From Diorhabda sublineata (taxonomy: Eukaryota > Arthropoda > Insecta > Coleoptera > Chrysomelidae): a DNA stretch of 64,000 bases. The translations under genes were made by a program, and so were the position numbers. The notes beneath the pieces were generated by a model. It made no database searches. It was not told the origin of the DNA and saw only the letters and a program-made list of their open reading frames with translations. Of this stretch, positions 1 through 10,639 are shown one piece after another. Where the stretch lies: contig NC_079482.1 of NCBI RefSeq assembly GCF_026230105.1, forward strand, positions 2,914,001 to 2,978,000. Direction: 5' to 3'. The first letter of the stretch is position 1. Each line of letters begins with the position of its first letter.

Positions 1-680
1 TCAAATGAAAACAAAAAAAAACTATAATAAATGTTCGAATTGTGCACTTTGCACTTGTGCACACAATGAGTTGAAAATTGTAATTGATAAGGACGATGAA
101 TTAAACACCGACGAGAATGGAATAGGACCAGTTCTTAAATCAATTTCCATTCAATGTATCCATATTTTGAGGTATTTCTTGAACATTCTAGTTGATTAAA
201 GTTAAACGCCACTCAGTTCAGAGATATCCCGATATAAACATTGAAAGGGTTGCATTTTATCTATAAAAGTAAATTCTAGAAAGTTTCCCGTTACAAAATA
301 TTCCCAAAAGGGAAGGTACTAGTGTTTATACACGTTTTATGAGGAAGTGAATAACCTTGGTAGTTCTAGCAAACCATAATCTACAGATATTAATCCCATA
401 ATAAACTTATGGGACATTATCAAGGGAATAAAAACAACTAATTTCACAATAAATAGACTCAAAATAGAAAAAAAAATGTGACTTGTTATGATAAACTCTT
501 ATTATCATGTTATTGTACCTGTTAATATTTTTTAAATTTCTCAATTACATTTTTTTTCTTTTTTAATAACTTATGAAATATTTCCTAATATAATTTATTG
601 TTATTATAACTTAAAATGTTGTTATGAACCCATATTTCACAAAATATCTCTCATAATTCATCAACTCATTTAATTTTATA
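1..680. other. AT-rich stretch without recognised gene
   Basis: One short open frame with an ATG lies at 5-199 on the plus strand (64 codons, with several cysteines near its start). I do not recognise it, and its left side is cut by the window edge. The remainder is AT-rich with homopolymer runs and many stops in all frames. I see no tRNA, transposase or splice-supported exon here. Confidence 0.5.
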
Positions 681-682
681 TA

Positions 683-1160
683 CGAGGGTTGCTGATAAAG
701 TTTATAAATGTGGCAACACAGATGTGAAGATGTCAAATCCGATATTACCATTACCATAAATCGTGTGATGAATTTCTATGATTTTCGACGTGGATTAAAC
801 CATCTCGAGCCATTATATTTCGCCGGTATGCCGGACCCGGTCAATTCTGAATGATACACCAGGATTTGTTTGCCACAAGTGTTCGTAAAAATCACTGGAA
901 CCAATCGCAGAAGACGAATCATTCTCCACCACGACACGTCAAAGTCAAAACATCGAATTGATGGGTTTGACTGGACTGGAACCCTTCTTAGTCCCCCAGA
1001 TCAAAAAGAAATTATGAGATCAACGTTTTTCAACACCCGAATTGGAAAACAATGAAATCATATCCAATTTTAAATATTTGTTTTAATTTGTCTCAAAATT
1101 TGAGTAGCGAAAAACTTTATTTACACCAACGTTGCTAATAAAACTTTTTGAAATTCGAGG
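683..1160 (+). pseudogene. Internally deleted mariner transposon relic
   Basis: The left edge, TACGAGGGTTGCTGATAAAG, looks like a mariner terminal repeat beginning at a TA. Inside are two pieces of a mariner transposase. Near 770-815 is an N-terminal piece (FYDFRRGL, as in the helix-turn-helix start of mariner proteins). At about 850-1050 is a catalytic-domain piece (WYTRICLPQVF, then NRRRRIILHHDTS, with a degraded version of the SPPYSPDL block after it). A full mariner transposase is about 340 residues; most of the protein between these pieces is missing, so the element was deleted internally. The second catalytic aspartate (HHD) is still readable, but the first and third are absent. The right terminal repeat is not clear. 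The relic is not active. The family assignment rests on motif recognition. Confidence 0.75.
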
Positions 1161-1535
1161 TTAATCTCAGATTGAACGTTTCGAATAAACGTATTTAAAT
1201 TTCCTCTTGTTTCTATCAAACTTTAATCGGTGGGTGGGTTTCTGGTTTACTTTAACAGTCCTTTTTTCTAAGTACGATCCTGAACGCGTGTAATTTCCTT
1301 TACCTGAGTAAACTATGCTAAGAAGAGGTAAAATTCGTTAGGTACACTAACTTAGTTAATACCCAGTTCTAGTATGCCTCTAAGAAAATGCGGTGATGAT
1401 AAATTACAAAGGATGATTGAATTTAAAACGGAAAATTATTTTTTAAAAAAATGAAACGTTTCATGTACATACGTAGTGAAAAACTATGACTCTACCAATC
1501 AGATCTATGATGAAATCTCTTCGTTATTTGCTAGA
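1160..1535. other. No feature seen
   Basis: This is AT-rich sequence between two transposase relics. No open frame of interest, repeat or RNA gene was recognised. It may hold decayed ends of the neighbouring elements. Confidence 0.4.
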
Positions 1536-1539
1536 AGAA

Positions 1540-1995
1540 TCAAGGTGAACAATGCATCAAAAATCACTACAGCAAAAACGGGATATACAGTGTGAGCCAA
1601 GTCAGGTATAATCCTATTTTCCAATAAATCTAAATACGCCTAAAATGGAAAAAAGGATCAATTATTTTGTCGCCTATTATTCCAGTTCATACATTCAGTT
1701 TTTCGGGATATTGGGTGTGGGATTCACGCATCGAACGAGGATTGTTACGTGACCAGTATCTACAATCATTTCGATTTACGTTTCCATTATTTGGATCGTT
1801 TTGATTGTAACATTTTTCCTCCATTAGGTCCACAAACTCTTCTCGTCTATCAAAATCGTTATCTGACAACTCTTGAACCAACGTTACTTTGTATGGATTA
1901 AATTTATTATCAAATGAAATTTTCATTATGGATTTTTGCGAAATATTAAGTTCCCTGGATATTTGTCTAGTATTCAAATGTGAATCGTCTTCCAA
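1540..1995 (-). pseudogene. DDE transposase relic (NCRYW type)
   Basis: On the minus strand the frame reads STRQIS-like helix-turn-helix sequence (HLNTRQISRELNISQKSI), then VQELSDNDFDRREEF, then NRNDCRYWS and HTQYPEKLNV. This is the order in a widespread insect Tc1/mariner-superfamily transposase. Between DRREEFVDLM and the NRNDCRYW block the usual segment with the first catalytic residue (FSDEATF in relatives) is missing, so there is an internal deletion. After EKLNV the conserved tryptophan codon has become a stop (TGA). The frame then continues as GIIGDKIIDPFF and, after a frame change, YLDLLENRIIPDLA down to about 1540. The N-terminal side abuts the minisatellite that starts near 2026. 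It is inactive. The related C-terminal block (LTPLDF) appears separately near 36.4 kb. Confidence 0.8.
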
Positions 1996-2025
1996 CGGGA
2001 CACAAATATCTAGAGATTTTTTTGA

Positions 2026-3618
2026 ATCATGGTGCAGAAAAACTGCATCAACTGTAAGTCAGGGCGCAGAAAAACAGCATCAACTGTAAATCTGGTGCAG
2101 AAAAACTGCATCAACTGTAAATCAGGGCGCAGAAAAACTGCATCAACTGTAATTCATGGGGCAGAAAAACTGCATTAACTGTTAATCTGGTGCAGAAAAA
2201 CTGCATCAACTGTAAATCATGGTGCAGAAAAACTGCATCAACTGTAAATCCGGGCGCAGAAAAACTGCATTAACTGTAAATCTGGTGCAGAAAAACTGCA
2301 TTAACTGTAAATCAGGGCGCAGAAAAACTGCGTCAACTGTAAATCAGGGCGCAGAAAAACTGCATCAACTGTAAATCATGGTGCAGAAAAACTGCATCAA
2401 CTGTAAATTCAGGGCGCAGAAAAACTGCATCAACTGTAAATCAGGGCTCAGAAAAACTGCATGAACTGTAAATCAGGGTGCAGAAAAACTGCATCAACTG
2501 TAAATCATGGTGCAGAAAAACTGCATCAACTGTAAATTCAGGGCGCAGAAAAACTGCATCAACTGTAAATCATGGTGCAGAAAAACTGCATCAACTGTAA
2601 ATCAGGGCTCAGAAAAACTGCATGAACTGTAAATCAGGGTGCAGAAAAACTGCATCAACTGTAAATCATGGTGCAGAAAAACTGCATCAACTGTAAATTC
2701 AGGGCGCAGAAAAACTGCATTAACTGTAAATCATGGGGCAGAAAAACTGTATCAACTGTAAGTCAGGGCGCAGAAAAACTGCATCAACTGTAAATCAGGG
2801 CGCAGAAAAACTGCATCAACTGTAAATCAGGGCGCAGAAAAACTGCGTCAACTGTAAATCAGAACGCAGAAAAACTGCATTAACTGTAAATCTGGTGCAG
2901 AAAAACTGCATCAACTGTAAATCAGGGCGCAGAAAAACTGCATCAACTGTAAATCAGGGCGCAGAAAAACTGCATCAACTGTAAATCGGGGCGCAGAAAA
3001 ACTGCGTCAACTGTAAATCAGAACGCAGAAAAACTGCATTAACTGTAAATCTGGTGCAGAAAAACTGCATCAAATGTAAATCAGGGCGCAGAAAAACTGC
3101 GTCAACTGTAAATCTGGTGCAGAAAAACTGCATCAACTGTAAATCAGGGCGCAGAAAAACTGCATTAACTGTAAATCAGGGCGCAGAAAAACTGCATCAA
3201 CTGTAAATCCGGGCGCAGAAAAACTGCATTAACTGCAAATCTGGTGCAGAAAAACTGCGTCAACTGTAAATCAGAACGCAGAAAAACTGCATCAACTGTA
3301 AATCAGGGCGCAGAAAAACTGCGTCAACTGTAAATCAGAACGCAGAAAAACTGCATTAACTGTAAATCTGGTGCAGAAAAACTGCATCAAATGTAAATCA
3401 GGGCGCAGAAAAACTGCGTCAACTGTAAATCTGGTGCAGAAAAACTGCATCAACTGTAAATCAGGGCGCAGAAAAACTGCATTAACTGTAAATCAGGGCG
3501 CAGAAAAACTGCATCAACTGTAAATCCGGGCGCAGAAAAACTGCATTAACTGTAAATCTGGTGCAGAAAAACTGCGTCAACTGTAAATCAGAACGCAGAA
3601 AAACTGCATCAACTGTAG
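2026..3618. repeat. 31-32 bp minisatellite with built-in hairpin
   Basis: About 50 tandem units follow the pattern GCAGAAAAACTGC, then ATCAACTGTAAATC, then a variable 4-6 base spacer (AGGGC, TGGT, ATGGT, AGAAC or CGGGC). Every unit contains TGCAG-AAAAA-CTGCA or a near variant, a perfect 5 bp inverted repeat around five A residues. Common variants are CATTAACTG, CGTCAACTG and CATGAACTG. A block of about ten units (~316 bp) near 3060-3300 recurs near 3375-3610 with the same order of variants, including the rare ATCAAATG unit, which shows recent block duplication. No protein is encoded. Confidence 0.95.
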
Positions 3619-3619
3619 A

Positions 3620-6600
3620 TAAATCGTTTACTGAACCAGTTTCGTTAAAGTTTGTTATTAATTTACTGACTTAAAGATTATTAGAAAAGACGAATTTTAT
3701 AACAAAAGAGACCTAAAATAAAGAATATAGGAAGAATAAACAAAATGAAAAATTGGAAAATAGTGAATGCCATTATGTTACAATGTTGGCAATCAAAAAG
3801 ATCCTTCCGATTCATATCTACAATCCGTTCATCCCGTATTATAGAAAGTTTTTTGTACGATGTAGCCAAAGAATTATCAAGTGGCGATGCTGTAGATAAT
3901 ACTGATGATGCAGCAACTAGAACTATTGGTAAATTCAGAGAATATGATTATTGAAATTGATTATTAAATGCCAAAAAGGAGAGAATGTTTTTTGAAATAT
4001 AACTTGGACTATTCTACTATCCGCCTAACATAATTAATAATAAAAAATGTTATTTATTGTAAATCTGTTTATTGTTTAATACTAGACGTATTTCAAATTT
4101 CCAGTCTCTAATTACAAACATTATTTTGAATAAACTTCGATATAATAAAGTCGGAAATTGTATAGAACCTTAATTTTCCGTTGGTGATTATTCAAACCAT
4201 CAGTAATGGTGAGGTGGCATCGCAACGGATTTTCAATTTGACAGCTTATTTTCTCTTAAATGAACGCTACCTTATCGCTTTAGTCTATGAGCTAACCAGA
4301 ATGAATACAAAATTTATTTCAGTTAATTCAGCGAGCAACAAAATTGTTCCGGTAAAGATAAGGATTTCAGGAAAAGCATTTTCAGGTTTGGTGAGTTTCA
4401 TCCCTCTTCCTTTTATATGGAGTCTGCTGGATCCATCTTGCCGGGAAGTTGTTAAAGGAAATGTCTTAGTTAGATTTATGTCTTGGCACTATATGCTGAA
4501 GATAAATTGAGAATAGTACACTGAAAAATGTTGGTACATTATTCTTACTGTTTATGATAAATATTGGGGATAATCGCGAAATTTTAGATAAAGATATTTC
4601 AGCTAAACTTTAGATTATGGACCGTCGATTTTTCATGACAAACACTCCTTAAGGTTACGAGTCAATATACGAGGTTTTAAATTGCAGGGATGATCATCCA
4701 GTGTACCAAGGTTTGAAAACCTTGATAAAAACCACGTTTCTAATCGATCTTTCATGAAAAACCCAAATACTTCCAAACAGGATTGAAAATAAAATAAAGC
4801 TTATAAAAAAACACAGAGATTGCTTTTCTTAAATTTGATTTAAACATAATACAAACCGAATTATGATTTATTGAAGGTTGAATATTTTTATCGAACGAAA
4901 ATTTTTCAAAATTCAACGTCGAGTAATAGAAAAACGGTCAACTTTTTGATATAATTGTATTTAACCTTTTTCACAAAGTACTTTCAAAAAGTTTTAAAAT
5001 GAGAGTTGGTGGAACTTTTTAGCATTAAAACTAAGAAAGTTATGATTGAAATAAAATTGATTTATATTTTTTGAATAAAATGATGATGATTTATTTTATT
5101 CACGTACTAATAATGATTTCTGAAAGTTTGAACGATTTAAAATGTAGAATTTCGAAAAAAATTACGTGTAAAGTCGGAAAATTCTAAAAAATTTCTCCTT
5201 TTTTCAAAATTTCTGAAAAACTATAGGATATACATAAAAATTGACGGGAAACAAAACGTCAGTATTTTTTTTAACAAATATTTTGCTTTCCACAAATTTT
5301 TTGTAACTTCTAAAACAACTGACAAATCGTACCCTAACTTATAACTGATACCATATTCAAACCCTTTGTACGTTGCCCTTTGAAAAATACAGGACTTAAG
5401 AGAATTCAAACGTTTATAAGCTAACAGTTTATAAAATTTTTTATAAATTTTAGGTTTTTAGCATCTAATTTTTTGAAAATTAACGGACATATGGCCAAGA
5501 AACTTAATAAACTTTTTTCAAATTTTGGAGTTTGTAGTTTTTGGAGTATAAATGAAAGTGTGTATCGGAAATGTGAATAATTTTTGCATTTTCTCGTCAT
5601 AAGGGATGATTTATAGGGGTTGAGGATTTTAAATACATATTATTCCAGTTAAGAGAGATAAAAAATGCCAATTTGAAAGACCTAACCTAACTTAACCTAA
5701 CTAAAAAATTGTATTTGTGCGTCTATGAATATTTTTTAAAACTTTTTTCCCAAAATAAGGGATGATTTATAAGGATTGAACATTTGGGCTTCAAAATATT
5801 TGAGTTGAACACAAACAAAAAGAGTCAATTAAATATAAATAAGTTACTTCAAAGCTATTTAATTTTTTTACTTTTATATTAACCGGGGGTGCTTTATAAG
5901 GGATGAAATAAATCAAGAACGGTAGAAAAATCATGAATACTATATTACAACTTTTATTTAACCCTTAAAACAATTTTTCTACTCATTAAATGCTTTTATT
6001 TATAATTTTATTGATTTTTTGCAATAAGGGGTAGTTTTCACCCCTAATAGTGATTAGCACATAACGGCATAAAGTAGATTTTGAAGATAAGGGTAAGTCA
6101 AGCTTAATTCCAAATTTTCATGCATATCGATGTGAGTTCATGGAAATCAGAGGTAATACTTCATTTCTGCATGGGAACCTGGACTTTTGAGAAATTATTT
6201 TTCAAAAATGTGTTTTTAGCTTTATGTGAAACTGAACGTAACTCGTTTAACACGTCAGCTTGTGTCCAATGTTGCCATTAATCATTTAGGGGATGGATTA
6301 TGTTATTTTTTGATCCGTTACGTTATTTTCTCAATAATACTTTCAGAGGCCATGTTTCGATTTAGTTTCAAATTTTTATTTTACAAATTTGACTAACTGG
6401 TTTTTTGTTTTGAACTGGTTTATCTGTCACCATATAAGTGGAGACCATTCTGTTGGTAAGTTAGGTTAGGTCAGGTTGGACATGCGTAGATTAAACATGG
6501 CTGCTAGGTTAGGTTGTTTGTAAGGTAGGTTAGATCAGGGCTCCGCAACTAACCCCACCTTCCTTCAGAGGGATTATTTCGATTAGAAATAAATGTATTC
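3620..6600. other. AT-rich intergenic DNA with dispersed-repeat traces
   Basis: Open frames at 3745-3954 (ATG start) and 4181-4510 (TTG start) match nothing I recognise. Around 5600, 5755 and 5895 the motif AAGGGATGATTTATA, or a close form, recurs, and around 6020 there is AAGGGGTAGTTTTCACCCC. Together they suggest a degraded dispersed repeat. Short TTAGG-type runs occur near 5680-5702 (CCTAACCTAACTTAACC) and 6460-6540. They are far too short to be a telomere. No gene is supported. Confidence 0.5.
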
Positions 6601-6869
6601 GGTGACACTGCTATTCAAAGGTATCTTTTGGCTTGTTTCCCTTTTAGGATACGCAAATTCTACTCTTTCGAATGCGATGTTTACCGAGTTTGTATACAAA
6701 TCAGTATAGCCGTTACTTATTCGGGTGGGAGCTGCTTGTTTATTGTTTTGACTCAAAAATTGAGCAACGGATTTTTATCTATATTAAAACTACAACTCCA
6801 ACTTATAATTTATTGGAAAAAGTTTATGGCAATGGAAGTTAGCCGTGTCCACGTGTTTCTGACTGGCTT

Positions 6870-7135
6870 AGGCGTTTTCAAGATGGCCGAGATGGAAAAA
6901 GAAATCTTAATTTTTCATCAAGACAATGCTCCAGTTCATTCTGCATTATATGTTAAGTACAACATCCACCTTATTCGTCGGATCTCGCACCGTGCGACTT
7001 CCATCTTTTTCCTAGGGTCAAATCTGTGTTAAAAGAAACATATTTTGAGTTTTTGAAGTTGTGAGAGAAAAAACTGATAGAAAAAAGTCTTCATGCGATG
7101 TTTCCAACAATGCAAAATTGGTACGAAGGATAGAG
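6870..7135 (+). pseudogene. Mariner-type transposase C-terminal relic
   Basis: The plus strand reads EILIFHQDNAPVHSALYVK, the second catalytic aspartate block of mariner-type transposases. About 25 codons later, in a different frame, comes SSDLAPCDFHLFPRVKSVLK with the third catalytic aspartate and the conserved LFP motif. It then reads AMFPTMQNWYEG, resembling the family C-terminus. One frameshift therefore separates two blocks that are normally continuous. Everything N-terminal of about residue 200 of a normal transposase is missing or unrecognisable, although an open frame extends upstream to 6628. The terminal repeats were not located. It is inactive. Confidence 0.8.
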
Positions 7136-7139
7136 GTGA

Positions 7140-8540
7140 CCAAAATAGAAGTCTCGTTATTTAATAACTACACCTCGTAATTTAATCCCAGTTTAAGGTT
7201 CGTGCTGCAAATATTATTTATAAATAATTCATATGATAGTTTATAAAGTGTAAATTACGAATTAGTTTTATTAGTTTTCATATTATATACCAGGCATGTA
7301 ATAAAAGTCAATTTTTACTTTAAGCGAGTTACGTTAAACAAAGTTCAATTTAACTTTCCGAAGACGTGTTTTATTTGGAACGCTTTCATCTTGTGTATTA
7401 ATATTCAGTGGTTCAAACGAGCTTTAAGTTGTATATAGTGCTTAGAAAATTCCAATCTCTATCGGGTACAGGCATAATAAAAAATATTTAAAAGTAATTT
7501 TCGCGTTTTCTTGAATCATATCCGGCTTCATATTTAGTTTTTGCTCTGTTTTTTCGAAGAAGACGGAAAACTTAAAAAGATAATTATATAAATAACTATT
7601 TAATTTAATTTTAAAAGAAAGATTTTCAGTACATTAATTGCGGCGTAGGTAAAAATTGATGCCATAATTGTTAATGTAGTTATTTGAATAATAGTGTCAA
7701 AGATCGTTTTTTATTCATATTTCTCTGTGGATTTAGTTCCATGATATACACTTTACGTCAAAAGTCAAAAATAATAATAAATTGACACACGAAGGCACTG
7801 AAGTTAGCCTCTACTGGGTAACTGAAGATGATGAAAGTATTTGATTGCAAAAATTTAGATGAGAGAAGAAGAGACAGTTATAATGCATCTGTCAATTCTT
7901 CTGTGATTCAAAATAATATACAAGGCGTTCATAGAAGTAGTTGACACATTAAAACGCATTCTGACAGAACTACAATTAAGAACAAGTCTGAAATACGAAG
8001 AAAACGAAGAAGTCAAAACTATATCAGTGGAAAATTAGACAAACTGTAATCTGTGGCAGTGGAACGCGGTTTCCTAATAAAGCAGGGGATATTTGAGAAA
8101 GTGAAATACCAAGGGGAAAATATATAAAAAATTATTGTTGAGAACTCAATTTATTTGTAGAACTAGAACTTATAAATATCGTAAATCCAAAACATATCGA
8201 AGAGATTACTTCAAATTCCGTTTTATTTCAAATGTTGTTACTACAATTTTATTATTTAGAATTATTTTCAAAATTAACAATATCTCATTCCAAAAAAAGT
8301 GAAAAAGACTTGAAAATTTTGTAATAAATCCATTATCTATGGTGATATGTAAACTTAATGTATCTAAATACAGGATAAAACAAAAATATGAATCTATTTT
8401 TAGTAATTCAACGTTTATAATACCAAGGAACTTGTTGAACGTTTCTTTATAAGATGGTGGATAAGATATGATCGAGACACACGGTGTAGATGGCGCGCCT
8501 GTATGTTTAGAAGGTCGCGACTCGATTATGTGTTAGCTGG
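7140..8540. other. No gene seen
   Basis: AT-rich sequence without a recognisable open frame, RNA gene or tandem repeat. The GC-richer patch at 8480-8530 leads directly into the next transposase relic and may be its 5' untranslated part. Confidence 0.4.
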
Positions 8541-8544
8541 ATCC

Positions 8545-8995
8545 CTGGATGAACATGAGTGAACGTGAAGTTCCGATCGTATTTGCGCAACCTATTGTCA
8601 TTCGTTTTTTGTTGTGGGAAGGCATTAAAAACACAGAAATTCTTCGGCGTTTCCAAAATCCAATTGATAATGAGTACTTGAGCAGGTCTGATGTGCCTAA
8701 ACGGGAAAAGATTGCCACGAAACCGTCTAGAATGAGCAAGGTCGTCGACCGTGAACCAGCCTTACACCAGAAAAGTTTGATCGCGTAAAACACCTTCGTG
8801 GAGTTTATCACCGATTGCTGACGCAATACGAGGTGAAGGGGGGCGGTTTTTCAACGCGAATCTTCACTATAGAAGAAACACGGATACACTATTACACTCC
8901 CAAAAGTAAGGTAGAGGAAGAAGGAAGAAGAGGTGCGAGTCAAAGTGAAGACAACCAAATCCGCTTTGTAATTATGTGTACTGCATTCTAGGACC
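8545..8995 (+). pseudogene. Mariner-like transposase relic with internal deletion
   Basis: The first part (8549-8788, with an ATG early in the frame) reads like the helix-turn-helix start of a mariner-type transposase: IVIRFLLWEGIKNTEILRRF followed by DNEYLSRSDV. After a frame change, 8800-8960 reads RLLTQYEVKGG, then TIEETRIHYYTPKSK. This matches the first catalytic block, normally DETWIHYYTPESK, so the aspartate is now glutamate and the tryptophan is arginine. The linker between the two parts is shortened and the second and third catalytic blocks are absent. The relic cannot be active. It is a different lineage from the element at 20.5-21.4 kb. Confidence 0.72.
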
Positions 8996-8999
8996 GATA

Positions 9000-9765
9000 G
9001 GAAGCGCTGTACGTTAACTTCCTATTCACACAATGATCTATGAATGCTCTAAATTCCTGAAAACTGCTTATTGTTCTAATTTGTGCACTTACGCTTGATA
9101 CAATATCAGAATGGGGATGGGAGATTTCATAATATCCCTATCACATTTGCAAACTGGGAAAAAGTACTCGGAGGTCAAACAGTTGATGAAAATACTTCTT
9201 GTGAATGCTTTCTAGTTAATCCATTATAGTAAATAGGTGATAAAATTGAGAAAAAAGAAGCCCAATGAGCTTCGCGCGCGCCAAAACCTCTATACTCCTA
9301 GAATTACAAGGTCAAGGCGACTAGCTGCTCAGTTAGCTCAAAACCAGCAGTGAGTTTGTTACTGTCAACGGTGTTAATGATGGTAAGCATGATATTTTTA
9401 TTTTCTATTCTAATCATTCCATATTTTGTTTTGTTCGAGCTTTTAATTTCATCGGTGGGATTCCAAGGAGTAGGCAGATTGAGGCCTCGGAATCAGCCAA
9501 AAAAGGAGTGATTCGTTGCGTGAAGTAGGCAGATTGAGACCACTAAATCGGATCACTTCTTACCAATGAAGGAATAACCGCTCTATCCCCACCCTTCTCC
9601 TTATAATAGCTCCAAAGTAGGAGCCGAAGCGCGGTTCAACCCGTGAACGTAGTCCTGTAAAGTCCTAGATCTATCAGTGGTTTCTTATTGAGAATGTGGC
9701 AATGAAACACCAAAGTGGACAAACTTTAATATATTTTCCGAGTTTTCGAATACTTAGGGAAATTA
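9000..9765. other. Intergenic DNA with short direct repeat
   Basis: No gene is recognised. A short direct repeat, GTAGGCAGATTGAG, occurs at about 9470 and again near 9526. The segment 9540-9680 is less AT-rich than its surroundings, but I see no exon or RNA signature there. Confidence 0.4.
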
Positions 9766-9850
9766 TTGAGATTTGTGGTGGCTTCAAGTTGTATAAATTG
9801 TAGAATTCTTGTAAAACTCAAATACAACTTGAAACCACCACAAATCTCAA
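9766..9850. repeat. Near-perfect 29 bp inverted repeat (hairpin)
   Basis: The arms at 9766-9794 and 9822-9850 are complementary over 29 positions with one mismatch. A 27-base loop separates them. Read on the minus strand, the single mismatch becomes a G-U pair, so an RNA hairpin from that strand would be fully paired. Nothing flanking it resembles a longer terminal inverted repeat. Confidence 0.9.
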
Positions 9851-10635
9851 ATGAAAAATTCTAATATCTAAAATATACGAATTTTTAATGATAATAATCA
9901 TTTTCACTTGGAAAAAACAACAAAGCAATCAAAAATAGATGGTAAATAATGAGAATGATAACTTCTAAAGTACTATTTTGATCAACTTAGTTCATGATTA
10001 AATAATTTGATCAAATTGAAATGATTTAATTGATAAACAAGTCCATCTAAAATTGATACATTCCTTCACTAGTTACTGCATTAATTACAAAAAAAACTCT
10101 CATCAGCTAACGACTAATTAGAAATATGTTATTAATATCAACCTATCATAAATTTGGTATGCAATTTGTTGATTAAGGCATATGTTTATTTTCGTATAAT
10201 CACGATACTGCGATTAGCGATTCGATTTTTAATTAACTAGATTTATTCCACACACTGTATGTAGCTGCGGTTTAGACATCTGATACTATTAACATTGCTT
10301 ATCATAGAAAATCATTTAAATTAGTAATGATAATTGTAGTTCGAGTGTAATTGTACCAGAAACGTTTTACTTAATGTGCTATCGTTGCGAGTATTGGCGT
10401 TAAGTCCAGATGACGTTAACTGAACGCAGGTGTACAGCGATTATTGACACTCGTTACGAAATAATAAACGTTTTGGTGGAAGTTACTTTGATGTTAGAGC
10501 ACTAATTTACACCGTTTTTATGCTCAAACTAAAAATTGTTCAAACTTTGTCATTTAGTTTACGATATTATTGGCTATAACAAATTTTTATGCATTTTTTA
10601 TAGTTTTTTTTCGGTTATTGTTTCTTATTATTGAC
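9851..10635. other. No feature seen
   Basis: AT-rich DNA between the hairpin and the 222 bp satellite. No open frame, tandem unit or RNA gene was recognised. Confidence 0.4.
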
Positions 10636-10639
10636 AGAC

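Noticed and set aside
2026..3618. CRISPR-like array of short repeats
   Set aside because: The units are contiguous with only 4-6 base variable joints, so there are no spacers of 25-40 bases, and the context is eukaryotic.
5680..6540. Telomere from TTAGG-type repeats
   Set aside because: Only a few interrupted copies occur on either strand. Runs this short are scattered through insect genomes.
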